Below, in pieces: positions 42,615 through 51,981 of a DNA stretch of 64,000 bases. The DNA lies in the NCBI GenBank assembly GCA_927353735.1, contig CAKMIA010000002.1, forward strand, positions 96,490 through 160,489, read 5' to 3'. This DNA is from an uncultured Veillonellaceae bacterium. Lineage in GTDB: Bacteria; Bacillota; Negativicutes; Veillonellales; Dialisteraceae. The position numbers and the translations under genes were made by a program. Position 1 is the first letter of the stretch. The number at the start of each line of letters is the position of its first letter. The notes under the pieces were generated by a model, which was not told where the DNA came from, did no database searches, and saw only the letters and a list, made by a program, of their open reading frames with translations.

Positions 42615-43433
42615 ATGGAACGAATTGGTTTGCTTGCCGGCGTGGGAACGCTCCCCGTGGAATTTCTACAGGCCGCTCAGGCGCAGGGCTATGAAGTGGT
42701 GTGCATTGCGGTCATTCCCGGCGTGGACCCCCGTCTGAAAGAGCTGGCGAATGTTTATTATGACATCAATGTGGCCAAGCTGAACCGGATCATCCGGACG
42801 CTCACGGAGGAGCATGTCCGGGAAGTGACGATGCTGGGCAAGGTGACGAAGGAATGGCTCTTCAAGGGCCTGCACCTGCCGGATATGCGCGCCCTGAAGC
42901 TGCTGAACCGGCTGCGGAACCGCAAGGATGATACGATCATGCTGGCCATCGTGGATGAGCTGGCAAAGGACGGCATTTCCGTGCTGGATCAGACGAAATA
43001 TCTGAAGCCGCTCATGCCGGGGCCGCAGGTCTTCACGAAGAAGAAGCCTACGGAAGATCAGATGAAGGACGTGGCGTACGGCTTCTGCACGGCAAAGATG
43101 CTGGGCGGCATGGATATCGGCCAGACCGTGGTGGTGAAGAATCAGGCGGTGATGGCGCTGGAGGCCATCGAGGGAACGGATGCGTGCATCCGCCGCGGCG
43201 GTGAGCTGGGACGGGGTGGCGCAGTGGTGGTCAAGACGGCCAAGCCGAAGCAGGATACGCGCTTCGACGTGCCCGCCGTGGGACTGCAGACGCTGCATTC
43301 CATGATAGAAAGCGGGTGCTCCGTGCTGGCCATCGAGGCCTACCGGACGCTCTTTGCGGAAAAGGATGCGGTGATTCAGGAAGCCGACCGGAAGGGGATC
43401 GTGATCCTTTCGGTGGAACAGGGACAGTTATGA
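42615..43433 (+). CDS. lpxI: UDP-2,3-diacylglucosamine pyrophosphatase LpxI
   Basis: 272 residues of the LpxI (DUF1009) family: GLLAGVGTLPVEF at the N-terminus, TMLGKVTKEWLFKG (about 72-85) and DIGQTVVVKNQAVMALEAIEGTD split over about 177-199. Hydrolyses UDP-diacylglucosamine to lipid X; it replaces LpxH in alphaproteobacteria and diderm Firmicutes. GGAGGAATC before ATG42615. Overlaps lpxB by 4 bp. Confidence 0.93.
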   Translation: MERIGLLAGVGTLPVEFLQAAQAQGYEVVCIAVIPGVDPRLKELANVYYDINVAKLNRIIRTLTEEHVREVTMLGKVTKEWLFKGLHLPDMRALKLLNRLRNRKDDTIMLAIVDELAKDGISVLDQTKYLKPLMPGPQVFTKKKPTEDQMKDVAYGFCTAKMLGGMDIGQTVVVKNQAVMALEAIEGTDACIRRGGELGRGGAVVVKTAKPKQDTRFDVPAVGLQTLHSMIESGCSVLAIEAYRTLFAEKDAVIQEADRKGIVILSVEQGQL

Positions 43434-44572
43434 AGATCATGTTTTCCGCCGGGGAGGCCTCCGGCGATATGCACGCTGCCGCGGTTGCCGCGGAGATCCG
43501 TCGGATCTGTCCGGATGCGGACATGTTCGGCATGGGCGGCTCCGGCATGGCCCGGGCAGGGGTGCGCATTATCTATGATATCCAGAATCTGGGCATCATC
43601 GGCGTGGTGGAGGTCATCCGCCATCTGCCTCTGTTTTTCCGGCTCCGGACGCTGCTTCGGGAAGCCATGCTCCTGGAGAAGCCGGATGTACTGGTCTGCG
43701 TGGATTATCCGGGCTTCAATATGAAGATCGCCCATATGGCGAAGGACATGGGCATTCCCGTGGTGTATTACATCGCGCCGACCATCTGGGCATGGAATAA
43801 AAGCCGGGCGAAGCCGATCGCGCGGGATGTGGCGCAGGTGGCGTCCATTTTCCCCTTTGAAGCGGAAGCGTACCGGAAAGCGGGCGCCCGGGTGACCTTT
43901 GTGGGCCACCCGCTGGCGGACGTGGTGAAGCCCTCTATGACAAAAGAGGAGGCCATGGCGCATTTTCACGGTGATCCGGAGGCGAAGCGGGTGCTTCTCA
44001 TGCCGGGGAGCCGGAAAAATGAGGTGGCCGGTCTGCTGCCGGTCATGCTGGACGCGGCGGGACGGCTGCATCAGGAGATGAAGTGCCAGTTTTTCCTGCC
44101 CCGGGCGGAGACCATCCCCCGGGAAATGCTGAACGGCTTCCTCAGGCAGGCGCCGGAGCTTTCCGTGGAGGTCACGGAGGGAGACCAGTATGATCTGATG
44201 CAGATCTGCCACGGCTGTGTGGCCTCGTCCGGCACGGCCACGCTGGAGACGGCGCTCATGGAGCTGCCCACGGTGCTGGTGTACCGGCTGGCGGCGGTGA
44301 CGTGGTTCCTGGCGCAGCGGCTGGTGCACGTAAAATATGCGGGCCTGCCGAATCTGCTTCTCGACAGGGAAGTGACGCCGGAGCTTCTGCAGGATGCAGT
44401 GACGGGAGAAAACATTTACGGCATTCTCCACACGTGGCTCACCGATGAAGCGGCTCGGCAGAAAACGATGGAAGAACTGAAAGAGGTGCGCCGTGCACTC
44501 GGCTCGGGAGGAGCTGTGCACCGCACGGCGGAACTGATACTCCAGACGGCGGAGGGACGGAATGAATATTAA
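43430..44572 (+). CDS. lpxB: Lipid-A-disaccharide synthase
   Basis: 380 residues. GEASGDMHAA (about 8-17), PTIWAWNKSRAK (about 117-128), PGSRKNEV (about 191) and SGTATLETAL (about 267-276), the GT19 signature. Condenses lipid X with UDP-diacylglucosamine. ATG43430 overlaps lpxI (ATGA); a longer frame from 43316 runs inside lpxI. Overlaps msbA by 11 bp. Confidence 0.95.
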   Translation: MKIMFSAGEASGDMHAAAVAAEIRRICPDADMFGMGGSGMARAGVRIIYDIQNLGIIGVVEVIRHLPLFFRLRTLLREAMLLEKPDVLVCVDYPGFNMKIAHMAKDMGIPVVYYIAPTIWAWNKSRAKPIARDVAQVASIFPFEAEAYRKAGARVTFVGHPLADVVKPSMTKEEAMAHFHGDPEAKRVLLMPGSRKNEVAGLLPVMLDAAGRLHQEMKCQFFLPRAETIPREMLNGFLRQAPELSVEVTEGDQYDLMQICHGCVASSGTATLETALMELPTVLVYRLAAVTWFLAQRLVHVKYAGLPNLLLDREVTPELLQDAVTGENIYGILHTWLTDEAARQKTMEELKEVRRALGSGGAVHRTAELILQTAEGRNEY

Positions 44573-46325
44573 GGTAAAAACAAGCGCCATTACCGGGTAC
44601 CGGCGTCTGCTGGGCTTTCTGTGGCCCTACTGGAAGATCCTGCTCATCGCGGTGGTCTGCATGATCGTCGTCTCGGGGTCCAATCTCATCGTACCGTGGA
44701 TCATCAAGGATATCGTCGATGAGGTGCTCGCCGAGAAGAATATCCAGATGCTGTACTGGGTCATTGCGGCGATCCTCGTGATTTTCCTCATCCGCGGGGT
44801 CACGACCTTCGGAAACCGCTATCTGATGGGCTACATCGGGCAGCGGGTGGTGACCGATCTGCGGAAGCGGCTCTTTGCCCATCTGCAGCGGCTGTCCATC
44901 TCCTACTATGACAAGCGCCGCACCGGGGAGATCATGAGCAATCTCACCAACGATATCGGCGCCCTGCAGACCGCCATTGTGGAAAATTTTGTGTCTCTCA
45001 TTCAGGAAGCGGCCATTTTTGTCGGGTCCTTCGTATCGATGATCTATCTCCAGTGGAAGCTGACCGTGCTGTGCCTTGTCATCGTGCCGATGGTGTCGTT
45101 CATCATCAAGTTTTTCGGGAAGAAGCTTCACCAGAGCGGCAAGAATGTGCAGGAAAAGCTGGCTGACGTGACGGCCATGCTCCAGGAAGTGATCCAGGGC
45201 GTGCGCATCGTGCGGAGCTTCAACCGCAGCGACTATGAAATTCAGCGGTTCGATGATGTGAATGAAGCCAATTTCAAGGCCAATGTGCGCACCATCCGGC
45301 AGTCCAGCCAGCTCACGCCGTTTGTGGAATTTTTCTCGGCTATCGCCATTACGGTCATCATCTGGTACGGCGGCCTGTCCGTCATCGACGGGATCATGAC
45401 CTCCGGCGAGCTGATCGCGTTCCTGATCTATGCGATCAATCTGGCCAATCCGACCCGCCGCATCGCGGAAGCGGTGGGCAATATCCAGAAATCCCTCGGC
45501 GCAGCGGACCGTGTCTTTGCCATCCTTGATACGGAACCGGAAGTGAAGAACCGGCCCGGTGCGGGGGCGCTGCAGGTGACGGCAGGCCGGGTGGAATTCG
45601 ATCATGTGGCATTTTCCTACGAGCCGGATCATCCGGTGCTGACGGATATCAGCTTCACGGCGGAGCCCGGCCAGACCGTGGCCATCGTCGGCCCCAGCGG
45701 GGCAGGAAAGACCACCATCGCCAATATTCTTCCCCGGTTCTATGATGTGACCGGCGGATCCGTGCGCATCGACGGCACGGATATCCGGGACGTCACCATT
45801 GGTTCACTCCGGGATCATATCGGGCTGGTGCCGCAGGATACGCTCCTGTTCAACACGACCATCAAAAACAATATCCTTTACGGCCGCCTCGACGCGACCG
45901 ATGAGGAGGTCTGGGAAGCAGTGCGCGCCGCCAATGCGGAGCATTTCATCAGGGAACTGCCTATGGGCATCGAGACCCGTGTGGGCGACCGGGGGCTGGT
46001 GCTGTCCGGCGGGCAGCGGCAGCGCATTGCCATTGCCCGGGCCCTGCTGAAGAATCCGGCGATCCTCATTCTGGACGAAGCGACGTCCGCGCTGGATACG
46101 GAAAGCGAAAAGGTGGTGCAGGAGGCGCTGGACCGTCTCATGGTGGGGCGTACGTCCTTTGTGATCGCCCACCGGCTGTCCACCATTCAGAACGCCGATC
46201 AGATTCTCGTCATCAACGGCGGCGTTATTGCGGAACGAGGCACCCATGAGGAACTCATGGAGAAAAACGGCCTCTATCACGAGTTGTATACCATGTCGAT
46301 CAGACAGGCGGAAGGAACAGACTGA
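44562..46325 (+). CDS. msbA: ABC exporter, lipid A flippase MsbA-type
   Basis: 587 residues. Half-transporter with six membrane segments (about 15-310) and a C-terminal ATPase: Walker A GPSGAGKT (about 377-384), LSGGQRQRIAIARAL (about 480-494), LDEATSALD (about 504) and IAHRLSTI H-loop. Its place between lpxB and waaA strongly suggests flipping of lipid A-core across the inner membrane. Confidence 0.9.
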   Translation: MNIKVKTSAITGYRRLLGFLWPYWKILLIAVVCMIVVSGSNLIVPWIIKDIVDEVLAEKNIQMLYWVIAAILVIFLIRGVTTFGNRYLMGYIGQRVVTDLRKRLFAHLQRLSISYYDKRRTGEIMSNLTNDIGALQTAIVENFVSLIQEAAIFVGSFVSMIYLQWKLTVLCLVIVPMVSFIIKFFGKKLHQSGKNVQEKLADVTAMLQEVIQGVRIVRSFNRSDYEIQRFDDVNEANFKANVRTIRQSSQLTPFVEFFSAIAITVIIWYGGLSVIDGIMTSGELIAFLIYAINLANPTRRIAEAVGNIQKSLGAADRVFAILDTEPEVKNRPGAGALQVTAGRVEFDHVAFSYEPDHPVLTDISFTAEPGQTVAIVGPSGAGKTTIANILPRFYDVTGGSVRIDGTDIRDVTIGSLRDHIGLVPQDTLLFNTTIKNNILYGRLDATDEEVWEAVRAANAEHFIRELPMGIETRVGDRGLVLSGGQRQRIAIARALLKNPAILILDEATSALDTESEKVVQEALDRLMVGRTSFVIAHRLSTIQNADQILVINGGVIAERGTHEELMEKNGLYHELYTMSIRQAEGTD

Positions 46326-47656
46326 TGTACTGGTTTTATAACATTTGCCTTGTGGCCTACTGGATTCTGCAGATTCCCGTACTGCTGTACCGGCTTGTAT
46401 TTGAAGACGGCTTTTATGACCGTCTGAAACAGAGCGCCGGCGTCATGCCCACGCCGACACTGGAAAAGATCGCCTATCACAATGCGATCTGGGTCCATGC
46501 GGCCTCAGTGGGCGAGGTGGTGGCGGCCAGCCCCATCGTGCGGGAGCTGAAGAAAAAATATCCCCATGAGATGGTGGTGGTGTCCGTCGTCACCGCGACA
46601 GGCCACAAGATGGCGCAGCGGATCATTCCCGAGGCAGACGGCCATATCTTTTTCCCCTTTGATCTGCCGGTTATCACCAGCCGCATCGTCAAGATTGTCG
46701 ATCCGAAGGTGATCATCCTCATCGAAACGGAGCTGTGGCCGAATTTCCTCCGCCTCTCCTGGCGGCGGAAAATTCCGGTGATGATGATGAACGGCCGCAT
46801 CAGCGACCGCTCCATGCGGAGATATTCCCTGATCCGCCCGTTCACCACGAAGATGCTGCGGCAGATCCGCCGGTTCTGTATGCAGTCTTCCTTTGATGCA
46901 GATCACATCATCGCCATGGGGGCCGAGCCGGACCGGGTCATCGTCACGGGAAATACCAAATATGACCAGACCTATGCCACCGTTTCCCCTGAGGAGCGGG
47001 AGGCTCTGAAAAAGGAATTCCGCTTCGATGGTGCGGGGCCTGTCATCGTAGCGGGCAGCACTCACGGCGGCGAGGAGGAGATCCTCATGCGGTCCTTCAA
47101 GGAGATCCTGAAGATCTATCCGGAGGCGCGGCTTCTGCTGGCGGTGCGCGAGGTGACGCGGGCGGCCAAGGTCAAGGCCCATATTTATCTGCACGGCTTT
47201 TCCGTGATCCGCCGTACGGAGATGGGAACGGCCTCGGACAACGGGCAGCCCCATCAGGTGGTGATTCTGGATACGATCGGCGAGCTGGGCCGCCTGTACA
47301 GCATGGCCGATGTGGTTTTCGTCGGCGGCAGCTTCGTCAAGGTAGGCGGACACAACATTCTGGAGCCGGCGGCACACGGCAAGCCGGTCATCGTCGGGCC
47401 GTATATGTTCAATTTCAAGGAAATCTTTGAGCTGCTGAGCAAGCGGGGCGTGTGCCTCATGGCAAAAGACGAGGCAGACTTCACGAATAAACTGCTGGCG
47501 CTTCTCGGAGATAAGGCACGCATCGCCGATATGGGCCGGAAGGCGCTGGAGGTAGTCGCCGAAAATCAGGGCGCGACGAGACGGAATATCGAGCGCTTTG
47601 AAGAGCTTGTCCGTCAGTATCACGTGAAGCTGAAGGAGGGAGACCATGAGTCTTGA
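46325..47656 (+). CDS. waaA: Kdo transferase (lipid IVA 3-deoxy-D-manno-octulosonic acid transferase)
   Basis: 443 residues. N-terminal membrane anchor, HAASVGEVVA (about 58-67), IETELWPN (about 136-143), NGRISDRS and a GT30 C-domain with AGSTHGGEEE and GHNILEPAA. Adds Kdo to lipid IVA. Shares base 46325 with the msbA stop and overlaps lpxK by 11 bp. Confidence 0.95.
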   Translation: MYWFYNICLVAYWILQIPVLLYRLVFEDGFYDRLKQSAGVMPTPTLEKIAYHNAIWVHAASVGEVVAASPIVRELKKKYPHEMVVVSVVTATGHKMAQRIIPEADGHIFFPFDLPVITSRIVKIVDPKVIILIETELWPNFLRLSWRRKIPVMMMNGRISDRSMRRYSLIRPFTTKMLRQIRRFCMQSSFDADHIIAMGAEPDRVIVTGNTKYDQTYATVSPEEREALKKEFRFDGAGPVIVAGSTHGGEEEILMRSFKEILKIYPEARLLLAVREVTRAAKVKAHIYLHGFSVIRRTEMGTASDNGQPHQVVILDTIGELGRLYSMADVVFVGGSFVKVGGHNILEPAAHGKPVIVGPYMFNFKEIFELLSKRGVCLMAKDEADFTNKLLALLGDKARIADMGRKALEVVAENQGATRRNIERFEELVRQYHVKLKEGDHES

Positions 47657-48752
47657 ATCCCGTGTGCTCCGTCTGATGGAAGACGAACATCCCGGACCGG
47701 CGGGACGGGTGGCACAGGGCGGACTGGCGCTGCTGGAAAAGCTTTATATCCGGGGCGTGCTGTCCCGCCGGACAAAGGAAACAGCCCGAGCGGTCCATGC
47801 GGGGATTCCCGTGATCAGTGTGGGCAATCTCACCGCAGGCGGCACGGGAAAGACGCCGTGCATCATGAAGCTCGCTTCTCTCCTTCAGAAAAGCGGACAT
47901 TGTCCGGCGATCCTGACCCGGGGCTACCGGGGCGGACTGGAAAAAACGGGAGGCATCGTGGCAGACCGGGAACGCATCCGGGTGACGCAGGCCATGGCGG
48001 GCGATGAGCCCTACATGATGGCGCTGAAGCTGCCCGGCGTTCCGGTCATTGCTGGCCGGGACCGCATCGTGTCTGCCGCAGCGGCCAAAGCGCTCGGTGC
48101 GGATGTGCTCCTCTTGGATGACGGCTTTCAATACTGGAAGCTCGCACGGGATCTGGATATCGTGCTGATCGACAGCACCCATCCCTTTGGCGGCGGCCGC
48201 GTGCTGCCCCGGGGACTGCTGCGGGAGCCCATGGATGCGCTGCGGCGGGCAGGCCTTTTCATCCTTACAAAGGCAGGGCAGACTACGGAGGCAAAGCGGC
48301 AGGATATCCGGGAAACGCTCCGGTCCTGCAATCCGGAGGCGCCGGTGCTGGAAGCGGATCATGCGCCGCAGACCTTTACGCCCCTTGCGGAATGGCCATT
48401 GGGCAAAGCGCTTTCCGAAGGAGAGGGGCGGCCTGCCTTTCTGCTGTCCGGCATCGGCAATCCCGGCGGCTTCCGGAAGACGGCGGAGGAAGCGGGATTT
48501 GCCGTCAGAGGCAGTCTGTCGCTTCCGGACCACCATGCCTATACGGAGTCCGATATCCGGAAAGCCTCCGAGCAGGCGGCGGCCTGCGGCGCGGAGGTGA
48601 TCGCCGTGACGGAAAAGGATGCGGTCAAGATCCGGGAACAGATCCATCTGGACACGTCTCAATATCTCCCTATAGGCGTGCTGGGCATTGAAATGACATT
48701 CTCCGGGGACGGAGAAGCGGTATTTAAGAAAACAACAGAGGAATTGCTATGA
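47646..48752 (+). CDS. lpxK: Tetraacyldisaccharide 4'-kinase
   Basis: 368 residues. P-loop-like NLTAGGTGKTP (about 59-69), LTRGYRGG (about 91-98), LLDDGFQYWKL (about 156-166) and DHHAYTESDI. Phosphorylates the 4' position of the lipid A disaccharide. Overlaps waaA and kdsB. Confidence 0.95.
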   Translation: MSLESRVLRLMEDEHPGPAGRVAQGGLALLEKLYIRGVLSRRTKETARAVHAGIPVISVGNLTAGGTGKTPCIMKLASLLQKSGHCPAILTRGYRGGLEKTGGIVADRERIRVTQAMAGDEPYMMALKLPGVPVIAGRDRIVSAAAAKALGADVLLLDDGFQYWKLARDLDIVLIDSTHPFGGGRVLPRGLLREPMDALRRAGLFILTKAGQTTEAKRQDIRETLRSCNPEAPVLEADHAPQTFTPLAEWPLGKALSEGEGRPAFLLSGIGNPGGFRKTAEEAGFAVRGSLSLPDHHAYTESDIRKASEQAAACGAEVIAVTEKDAVKIREQIHLDTSQYLPIGVLGIEMTFSGDGEAVFKKTTEELL

Positions 48753-49483
48753 AAATTGCATGCATCATTCCATCCCGTTATGAATCGACGCGGCTTCCGG
48801 GCAAACCGCTTCGCCTGATCCATGGCAAAACACTGATCCGCCGCGTGTACGAACGGGCCAGTCTGGCCCGCGTGCCCGATGCGGTGCTGATCGCCACCGA
48901 CCATGAGGCCATTGCGGAGGAGGTCCGTTCCTTCGGGGGCACTCCTGTGATGACATCCAGAGACTGCCCCACCGGGACGGACCGTCTGGCCGAGGTGATC
49001 CGGCAGTATCCGGACTATGACATCATCGTCAATGTACAGGGCGACGAACCCATGATCGATCCGGATGTGATCGACCGGCTGGCCCTTCTTCTGGAGGAGC
49101 GGCCGGATCTGGATATGGCGACGGCGGCAACGCCGCTTGCAGAGGATGAATATGATGATCCCGCAGCGGTGAAGGTCGTGGTCAGTCAGAAAGGAGATGC
49201 CCTTTATTTTTCCCGGTCGCTGATCCCTTATCCGCGCCATGCCTTCTCCGTGCCGCCGCTGAAGCATGTGGGCATCTATGCGTACCGGAAGGATTTCCTG
49301 GCAGCCTATGCGGAAATGGAGCAGACGCCTCTGGAAAAGACGGAGTCGCTGGAACAGCTCCGCGCGCTGGAAATGGGCTATAAAATCGGCGTGATCCGGG
49401 AAGAGACCCCGGGGATCGGCATTGATACAGAAGAGGACCTGAAAAAGGCCGAAGCGTATTTTGAAAGGATCGAAACAGAATGA
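48749..49483 (+). CDS. kdsB: 3-deoxy-manno-octulosonate cytidylyltransferase
   Basis: 244 residues. IIPSRYESTRLPGKPL (about 6-21) nucleotide-binding motif, VNVQGDEPMI (about 94-103), and KHVGIYAYRKDFL. Activates Kdo as CMP-Kdo for WaaA. ATGA overlaps with lpxK and kdsA. Confidence 0.96.
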   Translation: MKIACIIPSRYESTRLPGKPLRLIHGKTLIRRVYERASLARVPDAVLIATDHEAIAEEVRSFGGTPVMTSRDCPTGTDRLAEVIRQYPDYDIIVNVQGDEPMIDPDVIDRLALLLEERPDLDMATAATPLAEDEYDDPAAVKVVVSQKGDALYFSRSLIPYPRHAFSVPPLKHVGIYAYRKDFLAAYAEMEQTPLEKTESLEQLRALEMGYKIGVIREETPGIGIDTEEDLKKAEAYFERIETE

Positions 49484-50301
49484 AGACTATCCACGTAGGC
49501 AATCTCACCATCGATGGCGGCCGCCTGTTCCTGATCGCAGGGCCCTGCGTGATCGAGGGCTATGACCGTACGCTCATGATCGGACGGGAGATCAAGAAGA
49601 TCTGTGAACGGCTGGGCGTGCAGTATATTTTCAAGGCCTCCTATGATAAGGCCAACCGGTCGTCCTTCCACTCCTTCCGGGGGCCGGGACTGGAAAAAGG
49701 GCTGGAAATCCTTCAGGCCATCAAGGAAGAGCTGCAGGTGCCGGTGCTTTCCGATGTGCACGATGTGACGCAGCTGGAGCCGGCCTCCAAGGTTCTGGAC
49801 ATGATCCAGATCCCGGCCTTCCTCTGCCGGCAGACCGATCTGGTCTACGGCGCGGCAAAAACAGGCAAACCGGTCAATGTGAAAAAGGGCCAGTTCATGG
49901 CGCCGGAGGACATGAAGAATGTTATTGCCAAAATGGAGGAAGCGGGCAATGCCAATCTGGCCGTGACGGAACGCGGTGCCAGCTTCGGCTATCACAATCT
50001 GGTGGTGGATATGCGCTCCTTCCCGATCATGCGCGGCTTCGGCTATCCGGTGATCTTTGATGCCACGCACAGCGTGCAGCTCCCCGGCGGCAACGGCACC
50101 ACCACGGGTGGACAGCGGGAATTCATCCCCTATCTGGCGAGGGCCGCAGCCGCAGCCGGCGTGGACGGCTTCTTCATGGAAGTGCACGACAATCCGCCGG
50201 AAGGCCTGTCGGATTCCACCAATATGCTGTATCTGTCCTCTCTGGAGGATCTCCTGAAGGACCTCATCGCCATCGACAACGTGGTGAAAAAAAGAGGATA
50301 A
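49480..50301 (+). CDS. kdsA: 3-deoxy-8-phosphooctulonate synthase
   Basis: 273 residues. AGPCVIEG (about 20-27), FKASYDKANRSS (about 51-62), KKGQFMAPEDM (about 135-145) and TERGASFGYHNLVVDMR (about 168-184). Condenses arabinose-5-phosphate and PEP. Last gene before a 157-bp regulatory gap. Confidence 0.96.
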   Translation: MKTIHVGNLTIDGGRLFLIAGPCVIEGYDRTLMIGREIKKICERLGVQYIFKASYDKANRSSFHSFRGPGLEKGLEILQAIKEELQVPVLSDVHDVTQLEPASKVLDMIQIPAFLCRQTDLVYGAAKTGKPVNVKKGQFMAPEDMKNVIAKMEEAGNANLAVTERGASFGYHNLVVDMRSFPIMRGFGYPVIFDATHSVQLPGGNGTTTGGQREFIPYLARAAAAAGVDGFFMEVHDNPPEGLSDSTNMLYLSSLEDLLKDLIAIDNVVKKRG

Positions 50302-50307
50302 AATTTT

Positions 50308-50343
50308 TCCGGAATCCGGAAATCTCCGGATTTGAATTCCGGG
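50308..50343. repeat. Nested TCCGGA palindrome between kdsA and kdsD
   Basis: TCCGGA occurs at 50308-50313, 50315-50320 and 50325-50330, with TCCGGG at 50338-50343. AATCCGGA/TCCGGATT (50313-50320/50325-50332) forms a perfect 8-bp stem with an AATC loop; an outer CCGGA/TCCGG pairing is possible. No T tract follows, so it looks like an operator or RNA structure rather than a terminator. Confidence 0.5.
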
Positions 50344-50351
50344 AGATACTG

Positions 50352-50357
50352 TATAAT
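50352..50357 (+). promoter_or_regulatory. -10 element before kdsD
   Basis: TATAAT just downstream of the palindrome. TTGAAT (50332-50337) is 14 nt away, too close for a standard promoter, suggesting activator dependence or a degenerate -35. Confidence 0.4.
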
Positions 50358-50409
50358 AAGAGAAAGATCATTCCGCCGGCAGCGGGGCAGCCCGCGCGCC
50401 GCGGGGGAG

Positions 50410-50437
50410 ACCGGCTTCCTGCAAAGTCGGTTTCTTT
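50410..50437 (+). promoter_or_regulatory. Terminator-like leader hairpin before kdsD
   Basis: ACCGGCTT/AAGTCGGT (8 bp, one G-U) with a 6-nt loop, followed by TTCTTT, 22 nt before the kdsD start and just before the AGGAGG site. Possible attenuator. Confidence 0.35.
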
Positions 50438-50458
50438 GCCGTTGCAGCAGGAGGATAT

Positions 50459-51430
50459 ATGACTGTCTTGGAAACCGCGGCTCAGGTGCTTCGCGATGAA
50501 GCGCAGGCCGTACTTGATCTGACAAATAAACTGGACGGGCAGTTTCTGGAAGCGGTCCGTCTCATCGAGGAGTCCAGAGGCCGCGTCATCCTGACCGGCA
50601 TGGGGAAATCCGGCCACATTGCCCGGAAGGTAGCGGCCACGATGGCCAGCACGGGAACGCCGGCCTTCTTTCTGCATCCCGCGGAAGCGATCCACGGTGA
50701 TCTCGGCATGGTGACGGCCGCCGATGTGGTTGTGGCCTATTCCAACAGCGGGGAAACGGCAGAGGTGCTGAATATTCTGCCGTCCATCCGCCGTATCGGG
50801 GCAAAGGTGATCGCCATCGTGGGAAAGACGGACTCCACCCTTGCAAAGGATGCCGATGCCGTGCTCGATGCCGGCGTCAAAAGGGAAGCGGGCCGGCTCG
50901 GCCTGGCGCCGACGAGCTCCACCACGGCAGCACTGGCTCTGGGCGATGCGCTGGCTATCAGCCTGATGGAAAAGCATCATTTCACGGCCGATCAATTCGC
51001 GGTCTTCCATCCGGGAGGTTCTCTCGGGAAGCGGCTTCTCATGACCGTGGATATGGCCATGCACAAGGGAGAGGACAATCCGGTCATCTCCGAGACCGCT
51101 TCCGTGAAGGATGCGCTCTTTGTCATGACGGATAAGGGGCTCGGCGCCGTCAATGTCATCGATAAGGACGGCGTGCTGAAAGGCCTCATGACAGACGGCG
51201 ACGTGCGCCGTGGTCTGAATCACGGCATCGAGTTTCTGAATGAACCGGTGGGAGAGGCCATGACAAAGCAGCCCATGGTCATCACGCCGGATAAGCTGGC
51301 CGCCGCAGCGCTCCATCTCATGGAGGGCCATCAGCCCCATCCCATCACGGTGCTGCCTGTGGTGGATGAGGACCATCACGCGGTGGGCATGATCCATCTG
51401 ACGGATCTTCTCAGACAGGGGGTCATGTGA
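50459..51430 (+). CDS. kdsD: D-arabinose-5-phosphate isomerase (KdsD/KpsF type)
   Basis: 323 residues. SIS sugar isomerase domain with LTGMGKSGHIA (about 43-53) and SNSGETAEVL (about 97-106), followed by two CBS domains (about 205-323). Converts ribulose-5-phosphate to arabinose-5-phosphate, the KdsA substrate. AGGAGGATAT before ATG50459. Overlaps kdsC (TGATG). Confidence 0.94.
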   Translation: MTVLETAAQVLRDEAQAVLDLTNKLDGQFLEAVRLIEESRGRVILTGMGKSGHIARKVAATMASTGTPAFFLHPAEAIHGDLGMVTAADVVVAYSNSGETAEVLNILPSIRRIGAKVIAIVGKTDSTLAKDADAVLDAGVKREAGRLGLAPTSSTTAALALGDALAISLMEKHHFTADQFAVFHPGGSLGKRLLMTVDMAMHKGEDNPVISETASVKDALFVMTDKGLGAVNVIDKDGVLKGLMTDGDVRRGLNHGIEFLNEPVGEAMTKQPMVITPDKLAAAALHLMEGHQPHPITVLPVVDEDHHAVGMIHLTDLLRQGVM

Positions 51431-51954
51431 TGAACCGGATTCGCATCATCGCCTTTGATGTGGATGGCACGCTGACGCCGGGCATGCTGATGATCGGCCC
51501 CGGCGGCGAGGCCTGTAAGGTCTTTTCCGCCAGGGACGGACTGGGGCTCTCACTGGCGCACCGCATGGGGTATATCACCGGCCTCATCACGGGCCGGGCT
51601 TCGGAGAGCGTGGCGTACCGGCAGAAAGAGCTGCATATGGATTTTGCGGAGATGAATGTGACGGACAAGATAGCCGCCATGGAAGCAGTGAGGGAGCACT
51701 ACGGCGTCTCGTGGGAGGAGATCGCCTACATGGGCGATGACCTGAATGATCTGGCGCTGATGAAGAAGGTGGGCTATTCCGGGTGTCCCGCAGACGGGGC
51801 GGACGAGGTCCGTCAGGCGGCGGATTTCCTTTCGGAAAAGAACGGAGGCACCGGCGCGGCACGGGCATTCATCGAATCGATTTTGAAAAGAGAAGGACGC
51901 TGGGATGAGGCAGTGCAGTCCTACCTGACAGGACCGCAGGCCGCCGGCCAGTGA
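51430..51954 (+). CDS. kdsC: 3-deoxy-8-phosphooctulonate phosphatase
   Basis: 174 residues, HAD superfamily type C0: nucleophile and acid Asp in FDVDGTLTPG (Asp10, Asp12), ITGRASESV (about 50-58) and MGDDLNDL (about 100-107). Produces free Kdo. ATG51430 chosen over GTG51427. Confidence 0.93.
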   Translation: MNRIRIIAFDVDGTLTPGMLMIGPGGEACKVFSARDGLGLSLAHRMGYITGLITGRASESVAYRQKELHMDFAEMNVTDKIAAMEAVREHYGVSWEEIAYMGDDLNDLALMKKVGYSGCPADGADEVRQAADFLSEKNGGTGAARAFIESILKREGRWDEAVQSYLTGPQAAGQ

Positions 51955-51981
51955 GTCGTATCATAAACAGTAGGGGTTTTT

